NCBI RefSeq assembly: GCF_934230905.1
Contig: NZ_CAKQFJ010000009.1
Location: forward strand, 11,693 to 75,692
DNA from: an uncultured Veillonella sp.
Lineage (GTDB): Bacteria; Bacillota; Negativicutes; Veillonellales; Veillonellaceae
Reading direction: 5' to 3'
Length of the DNA: 64,000 nucleotides
In this document: positions 35,771 through 44,413 of the stretch, piece by piece
How positions within the stretch are numbered: the stretch's first letter is position 1
Layout of the letters: each line of letters starts with the position of its first letter
Made by a program: the position numbers and the translations under genes
Notes under the pieces: generated by a model
The model's input: only the letters and a program-made list of their open reading frames with translations
The model's database searches: none
Told to the model about the DNA's origin: nothing

Positions 35771-37195
35771 ATGAGTAATAATATTGGGAAAGTGGTGCAG
35801 GTCATTGGCCCAGTTGTAGATGTGCGTTTTGAAGCTGGTCACTTACCAGCTATTTATAATGCTATTCACATTTACCATGACCATAAAGCTCACGATAGAC
35901 AAAAAATTGTAGTAGAAGTTATGCAACACTTAGGCGATGATATGGTTCGCTGTGTTGCTATGAGCTCTACTGATGGTATGACCCGTGGAATGGAAGCAGA
36001 AGATATGGGTACTGCAATTTCTGTTCCTGTTGGTGAAGGTGTATTGGGTCGTATCTTTAATGTACTCGGCGAAACTGTAGACCATGATTCTGCACCTGTT
36101 GTAGCAGATGAAATGTGGCCTATCCATCGTCCAGCACCTAAATTTGATGATCTTTCACCAGATACACAAATTCTTGAAACGGGTATTAAAGTCGTAGACT
36201 TGATTGCACCATACGTAAAGGGTGGTAAAATCGGTTTGTTCGGCGGTGCCGGCGTAGGTAAAACTGTATTGATTATGGAATTGATTCACAATGTTGCAAC
36301 AGAACATGGTGGCTATTCCGTATTCTCTGGCGTAGGTGAACGTACCCGTGAAGGTAATGACCTTTGGAACGAAATGAAGGAATCCGGCGTTATTAATAAA
36401 ACAGCTTTGGTATATGGCCAAATGAATGAGCCACCAGGGGCTCGTATGCGTGTTGGCTTGACAGGTCTTACAATGGCTGAATATTTCCGTGATGTGAAGA
36501 AACAAGACGTGCTCTTGTTTATCGATAACATCTTCCGTTTTATTCAAGCTGGTTCCGAAGTATCTGCCCTTTTAGGTCGTATGCCATCAGCCGTAGGTTA
36601 TCAACCTACATTGGCAAATGACGTTGGGGCATTGCAAGAACGTATTACATCTACAAAAGAAGGTTCCATTACATCCGTACAAGCCGTATACGTACCTGCC
36701 GATGACTTGACTGACCCTGCACCAGCAGCTACGTTTGCTCACTTGGATGCAACAACAGTATTGTCCCGTTCCATCGCGGAACTTGGTATTTATCCTGCCG
36801 TAGATCCACTTGATTCTACAAGCCGTATTTTGGATCCTCATGTACTTGGGGATGAACATTATAACGTGGCTCGTGGTGTGCAAGAAGTGTTGCAAAAATA
36901 TCGTGACTTACAAGATATCATCGCAATTCTAGGTATGGAAGAATTATCTGATGAAGATAAGTTAACTGTATCTCGGGCTCGTAAAATTCAACGTTTCTTG
37001 AGTCAACCATTTTTCGTAGCGGAAGTATTTACCGGTTCTCCTGGTAAATATGTACCATTGCAAGAAACATTGCGTGGTTTTAAAGAAATCCTAGATGGTA
37101 AACATGATGATTTGCCAGAAGGGGCATTCTATATGGTTGGTACCATTGATGAAGCCGTTGCAAAAGCAAAGGAAATGCAAGAGAAGGGGGAATAA
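35771..37195 (+). CDS. atpD: ATP synthase subunit beta
   Basis: Catalytic F1 subunit of 474 residues. Walker A GGAGVGKT is at 158-165, GERTREGNDLW follows, and LLFIDNIFRFIQAGSEVSALLGRMPSAVGYQPTL includes the Walker B strand. AAGGAGAGA precedes the ATG. Confidence 0.98.
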   Translation: MSNNIGKVVQVIGPVVDVRFEAGHLPAIYNAIHIYHDHKAHDRQKIVVEVMQHLGDDMVRCVAMSSTDGMTRGMEAEDMGTAISVPVGEGVLGRIFNVLGETVDHDSAPVVADEMWPIHRPAPKFDDLSPDTQILETGIKVVDLIAPYVKGGKIGLFGGAGVGKTVLIMELIHNVATEHGGYSVFSGVGERTREGNDLWNEMKESGVINKTALVYGQMNEPPGARMRVGLTGLTMAEYFRDVKKQDVLLFIDNIFRFIQAGSEVSALLGRMPSAVGYQPTLANDVGALQERITSTKEGSITSVQAVYVPADDLTDPAPAATFAHLDATTVLSRSIAELGIYPAVDPLDSTSRILDPHVLGDEHYNVARGVQEVLQKYRDLQDIIAILGMEELSDEDKLTVSRARKIQRFLSQPFFVAEVFTGSPGKYVPLQETLRGFKEILDGKHDDLPEGAFYMVGTIDEAVAKAKEMQEKGE

Positions 37196-37198
37196 TCC

Positions 37199-37606
37199 AT
37201 GACGGAACCTATGACCCTAACAATTATTACTCCTGATGCCGTTGTATATGATGGTAAGGCGGATTTTCTCGTAGGACGTGCTATTGATGGCGAATTTGGT
37301 ATATTACCTAATCATGCACCTATGATTATTGCTCTTGATCTTGCACCATTGCGTATCGATAATCCTAATGGAGAAAAGCATACATTTGCCATTTTTGGCG
37401 GTTTTGTTGAAATTGAACATAATAAGGTAAGTATAGTAACACCTAATTGTGAAAGTCCGGAGTCTATTGATATTAGTCGGGCGGAGAAAGCGAAAGCACG
37501 CGCTGAAGGACGTTTATCTAACCCTACACCTGATATTGATATTGAACGGGCTGAACTTGCTTTGGGAAGAGCTTTACTTCGTTTAAAAGTAACACAACAT
37601 ATGTAG
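37199..37606 (+). CDS. atpC: ATP synthase subunit epsilon
   Basis: Last gene of the operon, 135 residues. The N-terminal beta sandwich (TPDAVVYDGKADFLVGRAIDGEFGILPNHAPMI) and the C-terminal helical hairpin that can inhibit rotation are both present. It lies three bases after atpD and ahead of two hairpins. Confidence 0.95.
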   Translation: MTEPMTLTIITPDAVVYDGKADFLVGRAIDGEFGILPNHAPMIIALDLAPLRIDNPNGEKHTFAIFGGFVEIEHNKVSIVTPNCESPESIDISRAEKAKARAEGRLSNPTPDIDIERAELALGRALLRLKVTQHM

Positions 37607-37629
37607 TCATTTAATTGAATACAGGTATA

Positions 37630-37665
37630 GAAAATAAGGTGATTAATGTATATTCCCTTATTTTC
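37630..37665 (+). terminator. Hairpin after atpC
   Basis: GAAAATAAGG/CCTTATTTTC stem with a 16-base loop; AT-rich and weak, the first of two tandem hairpins. Confidence 0.5.
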
Positions 37666-37676
37666 CTTTACACATA

Positions 37677-37711
37677 AAAAAGAGTGTCACCCTGATAGGG
37701 GACACTCTTTT
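37677..37711. terminator. Bidirectional terminator between atpC and the secreted unknown
   Basis: AAAAGAGTGTC/GACACTCTTTT with an inner CCC/GGG and a 5-base loop; T-run on both strands. Confidence 0.88.
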
Positions 37712-37730
37712 GTTCTATACAATCATTAAA

Positions 37731-38582
37731 TTATAATACACTAACACCTTTTAGTGAGTAAGCTGTGTTTTTTGGTTGTTCTACTTGGAATTCATAGTCA
37801 GGGACAACTGGCATTTCTGCATTAATACCTGGTGTTTGATAACGATCTCTATCTGTTGGCACACGTTTATACGGTAGTTTTTCAAGTAAATCTTTTATAA
37901 CTTTATTCCAAACGGATTTATGAGTTGGCATAGTTAATGTATCATCAACTTGATTAAAACCACTGCGGATAGTATGAACAATGCCTTCATTAGTATCATA
38001 ATAATAAATCATAGCAGAAACTTTTGCTTGAATGTGGATATCATCGCTATCATCATGATAGTATTGACTAAGATATGATGTTGGTAGTTGTACATATATA
38101 TCTTGCATTGGAACAGGCATAATAACAATTTCAGAATGTTGTGTAGAGGCTACTTCTGCCAAATCAACGGCTGTAATTTGAGCTAGTGGAGTGTTAGTGC
38201 TTACTACTGTTGTATTGTAATAAGGATAGCGTAAAACATTTGCTACGGAATCAGATAGGTATTTACCAAAAGCAGCCGTATTTTCATTTCGAAGTGTAGT
38301 TGGAATCACAAGAGTTGCTTTGCGGGCGGGAAAGTTATCTAAATGACCATCGTAATTAGCTTTTCCTATATTGGAAGGAGTGTTGGATGTTGTAGATGTA
38401 ATTTGAATAGAAGATGATTTTATGGTACCAGGATCAGGTATAATTTTTACTGGTGCAATAGGAATTGAACGAGCTTTTGTGGTTTGTGCATCCATATCTG
38501 CTGCATTTGCTATTGAAAATGTAGAAACAAATGCTAAGGCGAGACACAAACCCATACGTATAGTTGTTTCTCTTAAGTTCAT
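37731..38582 (-). CDS. Secreted protein of unknown function
   Basis: Not recognised. The 283 residues begin with a clear signal peptide (basic start, hydrophobic core, cleavage likely after SIANA near residue 27), then a Thr/Ser-rich stretch and a mixed domain from about residue 85. That domain has the look of a periplasmic nucleotide-independent alpha/beta fold (KATLVIPTTLRN, HSEIVIMPVPM, VSAMIYYYDTNEG). It ends in a short hydrophobic tail. Single-gene unit between the atp operon and a tRNA cluster. Confidence 0.7.
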   Translation of the reverse strand: MNLRETTIRMGLCLALAFVSTFSIANAADMDAQTTKARSIPIAPVKIIPDPGTIKSSSIQITSTTSNTPSNIGKANYDGHLDNFPARKATLVIPTTLRNENTAAFGKYLSDSVANVLRYPYYNTTVVSTNTPLAQITAVDLAEVASTQHSEIVIMPVPMQDIYVQLPTSYLSQYYHDDSDDIHIQAKVSAMIYYYDTNEGIVHTIRSGFNQVDDTLTMPTHKSVWNKVIKDLLEKLPYKRVPTDRDRYQTPGINAEMPVVPDYEFQVEQPKNTAYSLKGVSVL

Positions 38583-38648
38583 GAGGGACTCTCCTTGATA
38601 TAAATATAATCATAACTATATTTTACAGTATACCATAGTTGAAATAAA

Positions 38649-38674
38649 AAAAAGCAAGCCTCAGCTTGCTTTTT
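38649..38674 (-). terminator. Terminator of the Val-Glu-Asn tRNA operon
   Basis: Perfect 11-bp stem AAAAAGCAAGC/GCTTGCTTTTT, 4-base loop, T-run on the minus strand. Confidence 0.85.
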
Positions 38675-38679
38675 TTATA

Positions 38680-38755
<76 letters not shown>

Positions 38756-38759
38756 ATAT

Positions 38760-38834
38760 TGGTGACCCGTCCGGGAATCGAACCCGGGATACCGCCGTGA
38801 AAGGGCGGTGTCTTAACCGCTTGACCAACGGGCC
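38760..38834 (-). tRNA. tRNA-Glu (anticodon TTC)
   Basis: Acceptor GGCCCGT/ACGGGTC with one G-T wobble, encoded CCA, anticodon loop CTTTCAC in a GC-rich stem, and GGTTCGATTCC T-arm. Confidence 0.95.
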
Positions 38835-38839
38835 AATAT

Positions 38840-38915
38840 TGGCTCCCCGAGTAGGACTCGAACCTACGACCGATCGGTTAACAGCCGATTGCTCTACCAA
38901 CTGAGCTATCGAGGA
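38840..38915 (-). tRNA. tRNA-Asn (anticodon GTT)
   Basis: Acceptor TCCTCGA/TCGGGGA with one T-G wobble, G discriminator, encoded CCA, anticodon loop CTGTTAA. First gene of the minus-strand tRNA operon. Confidence 0.95.
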
Positions 38916-38929
38916 ATAATATAGTCATA

Positions 38930-38958
38930 ATTATAAATGAACATATCGAGAATAGCAA
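38930..38958 (-). promoter_or_regulatory. Promoter of the Asn-Glu-Val tRNA operon
   Basis: On the minus strand TTGCTA, 17 bases, TATAAT, ending 14 bases before the tRNA-Asn 5' end. Confidence 0.7.
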
Positions 38959-39448
38959 GAGGAAATGTTATAAAAAGTTAAAAATTTTTAGCATATGCTA
39001 TAACTAAAACACATAGCAAACTTAAAACTATAAGAAATAAAATTAATTGATAAGAAGGTCATAAAAAATGATAATTATATATACTAATAAAAAATACAGT
39101 AGTTTAGCGTGTTTTTCAACGTTTTTATACTATCTTTGTAAGGTTATTTAGTAAATAAATTGTATTGAAAATAATCGTTATATATACTCATAATTAAAAT
39201 CTTTTGATATGTAAATGACATATAATCTCATTAATCAATAAAATGATTGTTAACACTGAATTATATAATAATTGGTAACGAACCATATACAATAATAAAA
39301 TGTGATATTTATTACAGTTATAAAGCATTATATAAGAGATTTAGTGATGTTATCAGAGTTATGAAAGTGCATAAAAATAGTATAATTAAACACTGAAAAT
39401 TATTATCAAATCGATAAATTTCATTGAGAAAACTGTATAGGTAAAGCG
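38959..39448. other. AT-rich region without a recognisable gene
   Basis: About 490 bases between divergent units. I see no frame with a ribosome binding site, no tRNA and no strong hairpin, only poly-A/T tracts that could bend DNA. Confidence 0.4.
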
Positions 39449-39477
39449 TTGAAAGGCCTCCGGTAGTGTGCTAGTAT
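39449..39477 (+). promoter_or_regulatory. Promoter of the fumarase operon
   Basis: TTGAAA, 17 bases, TAGTAT, about 95 bases before the TTG start. The transcript would carry a small hairpin in its leader. Confidence 0.65.
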
Positions 39478-39501
39478 GGAGTCATAGAGTTAATCTTAGC
39501 T

Positions 39502-39535
39502 TAATACTTTGAGAGAAATGTATCTCATGGTATTA
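39502..39535 (+). other. Leader hairpin before fumarase
   Basis: TAATAC/GTATTA and GAGA/TCTC arms separated by a 3-base internal loop, flanked by a direct repeat AGAGTTAAT on each side. Confidence 0.4.
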
Positions 39536-39573
39536 GAGTTAATATCTAATTATTTTCCTGAGGAGGGATTATC

Positions 39574-40416
39574 TTGCGCGAGATTCAAGTATCTGAAATC
39601 ACAAAAACAGTCCGTCAAATGTGTATGGACGCAGCTTACCACTTGCCAAAAGACATTTATGAAGGCTTGAAAAAAGGCCGTGAAACAGAAGAGTCTCCAG
39701 TTGGTTGCATCGTACTCGATCAAATCATCAAAAATGCAGAAATTGCTGATGCTGAAGATCGTCCATATTGCCAAGATACTGGTATGACAATGGTATTCGT
39801 AGAAGTAGGTCAAGACGTACATTTCGTTGGTGGCGATCTTAAAGAAGCTATCAATGAAGGCGTTGCACAAGGTTATGTAGAAGGTTACCTTCGTAAATCC
39901 GTTGTAGCTGAACCTTTGTTCAACCGCAAAAACACACAAAACAATACACCTGCTATTATCTACATCGACATTGTTCCTGGCGATAAAGTAGAAATCAATA
40001 TAGAACTTAAAGGCTTCGGTTCTGAAAACAAATCTGATGTAGCTATGCTAGTTCCTGCAGATGGTGTTGAAGGCGTTAAAAATGCAGTTCTTGAAATCGT
40101 AAAACATGCTGGTCCTAACCCATGTCCTCCAATGGTACTTGGCGTAGGTATCGGTGGTACTATGGACCAAGCTGCTGTTATGTCTAAAAAAGCATTGCTT
40201 CGTGACATTAACACACCTCACAAAGATGCAGAATATGCAAAATTGGAAGAAGAAATCTTGGAAATGGTTAATAAAACTGGTATCGGACCTCAATTGGGCG
40301 GTACTACAACTTGCCTTGGTGTAAACATCGAATGGGGTGCAACTCATATCGCTGGTCTTCCTGTTGCAGTAACTATTATGTGTCATGCTGCTCGTCATAA
40401 ACACGTAGTACTTTAA
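39574..40416 (+). CDS. Class I (Fe-S) fumarate hydratase, alpha subunit
   Basis: Catalytic subunit of the two-part, oxygen-sensitive fumarase that interconverts malate and fumarate. The three cysteines that hold the 4Fe-4S cluster are visible: C66 in DRPYCQDTGM, C184 in GPNPCPPM and C247 in GGTTTCLG. The 280 residues correspond to the N-terminal half of FumA. Start is TTG with AGGAGGG nine bases upstream. Tartrate dehydratase subunits are related, but the central-metabolism setting favours fumarase. Confidence 0.93.
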   Translation: MREIQVSEITKTVRQMCMDAAYHLPKDIYEGLKKGRETEESPVGCIVLDQIIKNAEIADAEDRPYCQDTGMTMVFVEVGQDVHFVGGDLKEAINEGVAQGYVEGYLRKSVVAEPLFNRKNTQNNTPAIIYIDIVPGDKVEINIELKGFGSENKSDVAMLVPADGVEGVKNAVLEIVKHAGPNPCPPMVLGVGIGGTMDQAAVMSKKALLRDINTPHKDAEYAKLEEEILEMVNKTGIGPQLGGTTTCLGVNIEWGATHIAGLPVAVTIMCHAARHKHVVL

Positions 40417-40435
40417 TCGATAGGAGGAAATTACA

Positions 40436-40996
40436 ATGGCTGAAACAATTCGCATTAATACTGAAGAATATAATGAAGAATTTTCCCGTAAATTAAAAGT
40501 TGGTGATAGCGTTCTTATTACTGGCAAAATTTACTCCGCTCGTGATGCTGCTCATAAAGTTATGACAGAAGCTTTAGCACGCGGTGAAAAATTACCAATC
40601 GATTGGACAAACAAATTCGTTTACTACTTAGGACCTACACCTGCAAAACCTGGTGATCCAATTGGTTCTGCTGGTCCTACAACTTCTGGTCGTATGGATG
40701 CTTACACACCAACAATGCTTGATCAAGGTATTAAAGGCATGATTGGTAAAGGTTCCCGTAAACCAGAAGTAGTTGAATCCATGAAGAAAAATGGTTGCAC
40801 ATACTTCGCAGCAGTTGGTGGCGCTGCAGCATTGATTGCAAAATCCATCAAAAAATACGAAGTACTTGCTTATGGTGAACTTGGTCCAGAAGCTTTGGCT
40901 GAATTGACAGTTGAAGATTTCCCTTGCATCGTAGTTGGCGATACTGAAGGTAACAACTTCTACGAACAAGGCCAAAAACCTTACAGAAAAATCTAA
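40436..40996 (+). CDS. Class I fumarate hydratase, beta subunit
   Basis: Partner of the alpha subunit, 186 residues, equal to the C-terminal part of FumA. The conserved block LGPTPAKPGDPIGSAGPTTSGRMDAYTP and KGMIGKGSRKPEV are visible. GATAGGAGGA precedes the ATG, 19 bases after the alpha stop, and a terminator follows. Confidence 0.93.
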   Translation: MAETIRINTEEYNEEFSRKLKVGDSVLITGKIYSARDAAHKVMTEALARGEKLPIDWTNKFVYYLGPTPAKPGDPIGSAGPTTSGRMDAYTPTMLDQGIKGMIGKGSRKPEVVESMKKNGCTYFAAVGGAAALIAKSIKKYEVLAYGELGPEALAELTVEDFPCIVVGDTEGNNFYEQGQKPYRKI

Positions 40997-41016
40997 TATT
41001 CGCCATTGAGCGATTT

Positions 41017-41045
41017 AAAGAGGCTTGCTATTGCAGGCCTCTTTT
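41017..41045 (+). terminator. Terminator after fumarase genes
   Basis: AAAGAGGC/GCCTCTTT with inner TGC/GCA and a TTTT tail. Confidence 0.8.
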
Positions 41046-41187
41046 GTTTGCCGAAGATTGTATGAATATAATATCGCACTATTTTATCATAGGAATTTCA
41101 CACAATTACAATATAGTTTGGTCTATAAAAGACATATAATTTATGATAATATATTTATAGATTTGAATATTAAAAAGGGGCGATATC

Positions 41188-41739
41188 ATGCATTCTATTG
41201 AAAAGATTAGACAAGAGATGCATACTGCTATAGAAGAATTATTAATAGTGGCAAAGGTACATAAAGGGCAGCTATTTGTAGTAGGTTGTTCTACTAGTGA
41301 GGTTTGTGGTAAAAAGATTGGCACTGATTCTCATGAGGATGTAGCAGCTATTGTATTTGATGAGATTTATAAAGCCGTTAGCAAACGAGGTTTATATCTT
41401 GCTGTACAATGTTGTGAACATTTAAATAGAGCCCTTGTAATGGAACGTGAGGCTATGACTTGGGAGGAGGAATGTAATGTAGTTCCTCAATTACATGCTG
41501 GTGGAGCTATGGCTATGACGGCTTATAACCGATTTAAGGATCCGGTAATTGTTGAATTTATACAAGCAGATGCGGGTATCGATATAGGGGATACTTTCAT
41601 TGGTATGCATATGAAACATGTAGCGGTTCCTGTACGATTAAGTATTAAGGAAATCGGGGAAGCTCATGTGACGGCTTGTCGTGTTCGACCTAAGAGTATT
41701 GGTGGTATTCGTGCTGTATATAATGACGCATTATTGTAA
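41188..41739 (+). CDS. UPF0340 (YwlG-type) protein
   Basis: A 183-residue cytoplasmic protein of unknown function. The conserved blocks VVGCSTSEVCGKKIGTDSHEDVA, VQCCEHLNRALV and RVRPKSIGGIRAVYND define the family. AAAAGGGG lies before the ATG. It is 12 bases ahead of the membrane-anchored unknown, so the two are probably co-transcribed. Confidence 0.88.
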   Translation: MHSIEKIRQEMHTAIEELLIVAKVHKGQLFVVGCSTSEVCGKKIGTDSHEDVAAIVFDEIYKAVSKRGLYLAVQCCEHLNRALVMEREAMTWEEECNVVPQLHAGGAMAMTAYNRFKDPVIVEFIQADAGIDIGDTFIGMHMKHVAVPVRLSIKEIGEAHVTACRVRPKSIGGIRAVYNDALL

Positions 41740-41751
41740 GAGGAGACTGCG

Positions 41752-43314
41752 ATGTCAACGTTTATCCCATATGTTGTATTAGCCGTTGTTATACTTGGTT
41801 TCTTTGGAGTATGTTATGCGGTATTTAATAAAAGTGTAAGTAATAGTGAAAAGCATTCTGTAAAATCAAAGCCTTTGAAAAAAACACGTACAGGGCGTTT
41901 GTATGAACAAGAAAAGGTACACATAACACCGCGAGAAACGCATGATGGTGTTGATGTATACGAGGCTAATGTTAATGAACATGAGCAACTTAATAAGAAA
42001 CCTGTTGAGGTGCATAATTTTGTAGAAGACCATAATATTAATAAGCCTGCAGAAGTAGAACCGACTGTTTTAGAAGTTAATAACGAGAAAACGGTACCTA
42101 TTTCCGTTGTAGTACCATCTACAGAGGATACCATTGCGTTGGGGGAATCTCCTGATGTCATGGATGAAACACGTTGTTTTGATGCAGATGCTACACAGAT
42201 GTTTGGTAATGCAAATAGTGAAGCTGTAAATCCACAAGGTCCGTCTGCATTAGAAGAAACACGCATGTTCAACGCAGATGAAATTAATGCACATTTATCT
42301 GATATAGAAGATGATGCGCCAGAAGCAATTGGACCTTGGGCGCAGGCTGCACAGGAAGATAAACGTGTAGCTCTAGCAATTGAGCCTTTTGCTCATGCTT
42401 TCGGTGTAGTACATGGTGATGCTATGCAATTTGTAGCCGATATTACAAGAGATGCACTAGCTGCTTTGGGGATTACTAAACTTAGCGAAGTAAAATTATT
42501 ATTGCAGAATATTGTAATTCAAGAAGCTTTGTTAGCTATGCAAAAAGCTTATGCAGGGACACCTACAACGTGGATGAAGACGGCGGCACTAGAAGCTTTT
42601 TTTGATGTGGTTCAATCGCCTAAGTCGAGTACACCGTACTTAGTGGCTTTTGATGCGTTGCGGGTGTTACCACACCTTACATTAGGTCATTTTCAAGTAA
42701 TGGCGTTAACATTATTATTACAATATTCTCGGAACTCTAATAATTATGGACGTATTCACTTTCAACATTATGTTGAAAAATATATCGAACCATTTATTTC
42801 CGATTTACCTTATGACGCATCCTTTTATCGTCAACTAGACTATTTGCGTTGTACTCAACAAGAACGGGAATCCGTAACATTGACGCAGTTGTTGAGTAAT
42901 TCATATCCATTTGTATTTAATTATCGTGGTTTTACAAAGGAAGAATTATTCCGTGCTACGGATGGTCGTGGTGTAGATCCTCGATTTGTGGTTCGTAGTT
43001 TAAATTCTAATCTGTATAAATTGGCTGTTGTTGATGAATCATTGGCACCACGTTTCTTTAGGGAAACACGCATTTCTGATCCTATGATACAGCGTGATCT
43101 CATGGCTTTGATGAAGAGTAAACCAACTGCTTTTAGAGGTGAAGAAGCTCGTCAAATTATGGATGATATTAGTCCGGTTCTTTCCGATTTGGCCCGTGTT
43201 TATGATGAAAGCCCTATGTGTTCTATATCTCTTACATTGCTTGGCCTTTATTTAGGTCGAGCTCATGTGAAAGCAACCATTGGGGAAGACTTTGATTTAT
43301 CTCATTGGTTCTAA
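41752..43314 (+). CDS. Membrane-anchored protein with repeated Thr-x-x-Phe motifs
   Basis: Function unknown. The 520 residues begin with one membrane helix (5-24), then a basic patch and an acidic low-complexity linker to about residue 200. The linker carries three similar motifs: ETRCF (T140), ATQMF (T148) and ETRMF (T170). The C-terminal 310 residues are helical. From unverified memory, ALEAFFDVVQ...LTLGHFQVMALTLLLQYSR resembles the family named LPO_1073/Vpar_1526. E/D-x-T-x-x-F motifs are the kind that FHA domains bind when the Thr is phosphorylated; this is inference. GAGGAGA precedes the ATG. Confidence 0.72.
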   Translation: MSTFIPYVVLAVVILGFFGVCYAVFNKSVSNSEKHSVKSKPLKKTRTGRLYEQEKVHITPRETHDGVDVYEANVNEHEQLNKKPVEVHNFVEDHNINKPAEVEPTVLEVNNEKTVPISVVVPSTEDTIALGESPDVMDETRCFDADATQMFGNANSEAVNPQGPSALEETRMFNADEINAHLSDIEDDAPEAIGPWAQAAQEDKRVALAIEPFAHAFGVVHGDAMQFVADITRDALAALGITKLSEVKLLLQNIVIQEALLAMQKAYAGTPTTWMKTAALEAFFDVVQSPKSSTPYLVAFDALRVLPHLTLGHFQVMALTLLLQYSRNSNNYGRIHFQHYVEKYIEPFISDLPYDASFYRQLDYLRCTQQERESVTLTQLLSNSYPFVFNYRGFTKEELFRATDGRGVDPRFVVRSLNSNLYKLAVVDESLAPRFFRETRISDPMIQRDLMALMKSKPTAFRGEEARQIMDDISPVLSDLARVYDESPMCSISLTLLGLYLGRAHVKATIGEDFDLSHWF

Positions 43315-43326
43315 TAACATATGAAT

Positions 43327-43357
43327 AAACCGCCTATGGTAATACCTAGGCGGTTTT
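43327..43357. terminator. Bidirectional terminator before the Crp/Fnr gene
   Basis: Perfect 10-bp arms AAACCGCCTA/TAGGCGGTTT with an inner GG/CC pair and a T-run, between convergent genes. Confidence 0.85.
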
Positions 43358-43377
43358 GTGCTATATGCCAGTTTTGA

Positions 43378-44103
43378 TTAATTGTTAAAGCCGAATTCTA
43401 CAATTTGTTGAGGATCTAATAAGGTAACATGACGACCGTTAATTTCGATGATACCTTCATCACGTAATCTTCCTAGCTCACGGCTTAATGCAGTGCGTGA
43501 AACATTAAGGGCCTCGGCCATTTGTTCACGGTTGTGAGGTAATACAAGCTTTTCACTATGTTGCATTGTATAAATATCTGTAAGATACGCGTAAATTTTT
43601 TCACGCATACCTTTTAATGTTAAATAATGCACCTTTTTAGTAAGAAGTAATGCTTTTTCAGATAAGTCTTCTAATAGATTTGATAGAATTTTAATTTGGC
43701 ATTGTTGGCAATCTGGTAATGTTTCAATAAATGTTTCTAATGGAATAAACATAATCTTAGTTGGTTTCGTTGCTTTAATAGTAGCTGGCCAAAGAGGTCG
43801 TTTGCTAAATAATAAGGCTTCCCCAAAGATAGAGGAGGCTTCTAAATTAGCCATGATAACTCGTTGACCTAGTACATTTTCCCGCGTAAGTAGAGCGCTG
43901 CCATCTAAAATAATACCAATACCTTCCATAGGATCTCCCGAAATAGCGATAAAGTCATTCTTTTTATAATCCATTATAATTACTTTTGCATTATGTAAGT
44001 AGTCCGTTAATTCTGGTATACCCAATGTATTGAATAAGGGACAGGTTGTTAAGACCGGCAGATATTGTTTAATAATATCGTTTGATAAAACTTGTTTGAT
44101 CAT
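43378..44103 (-). CDS. Crp/Fnr-family transcriptional regulator
   Basis: A 241-residue regulator with an N-terminal cyclic-nucleotide-like sensory barrel (residues 20-140), a long dimer helix and a C-terminal helix-turn-helix (NREQMAEALNVSRTALSRELGRLRDEGII). The N-terminus lacks the Cys cluster of Fnr, so it does not hold an Fnr-type Fe-S cluster; a heme-based or other NO sensor is possible. It is divergent from hcp, an arrangement typical of HcpR-like nitrosative-stress regulators. GGAGGC precedes the ATG. Confidence 0.92.
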   Translation of the reverse strand: MIKQVLSNDIIKQYLPVLTTCPLFNTLGIPELTDYLHNAKVIIMDYKKNDFIAISGDPMEGIGIILDGSALLTRENVLGQRVIMANLEASSIFGEALLFSKRPLWPATIKATKPTKIMFIPLETFIETLPDCQQCQIKILSNLLEDLSEKALLLTKKVHYLTLKGMREKIYAYLTDIYTMQHSEKLVLPHNREQMAEALNVSRTALSRELGRLRDEGIIEINGRHVTLLDPQQIVEFGFNN

Positions 44104-44271
44104 TGGTGCCTCCTAATATATTGTATAGTTATTTTAACTTAAATTACACATCGCATGGTGTGACGATTCTTATAGGTAATTTGTAATAAATATTATATAA
44201 TACTTAAATGTGCTCTTGTGAGCAACCTGTTCCAAAAGGGGAGTCAGGAAAAATTTAAAAAAGTTTTTGTT

Positions 44272-44287
44272 TGTTGCTCAAGCTACA
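44272..44287 (+). promoter_or_regulatory. Candidate Crp/Fnr operator at the hcp promoter
   Basis: Imperfect palindrome TGTTGC-TCAA-GCTACA centred 29.5 bases before the first base of a TATACT -10 (44309-44314), the class II activator position near -41.5. There is no good -35, as expected for an activated promoter. The NO-reductase promoter has a matching site. Confidence 0.5.
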
Positions 44288-44383
44288 GAAATTGTATCAT
44301 CTTTACGGTATACTTTCAATGTAATCAATCAGAACCTGATGTTTATCAGTGTATCGTATAAGGTTTATAAAAATTAGCTTGAA

Positions 44384-44400
44384 TGCGAGAAAGTCTCGCA
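44384..44400 (+). other. Small hairpin abutting the hcp ribosome binding site
   Basis: TGCGAGA/TCTCGCA with a 3-base loop ends immediately before AAGGAGG, so it could affect translation or protect the mRNA 5' end. Confidence 0.5.
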
Positions 44401-44413
44401 AAGGAGGATTTAA

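Noticed and set aside
38959..39448. Possible CRISPR or tandem repeats in the AT-rich gap
   Set aside because: No regularly spaced repeats are visible; only short A/T tracts recur.
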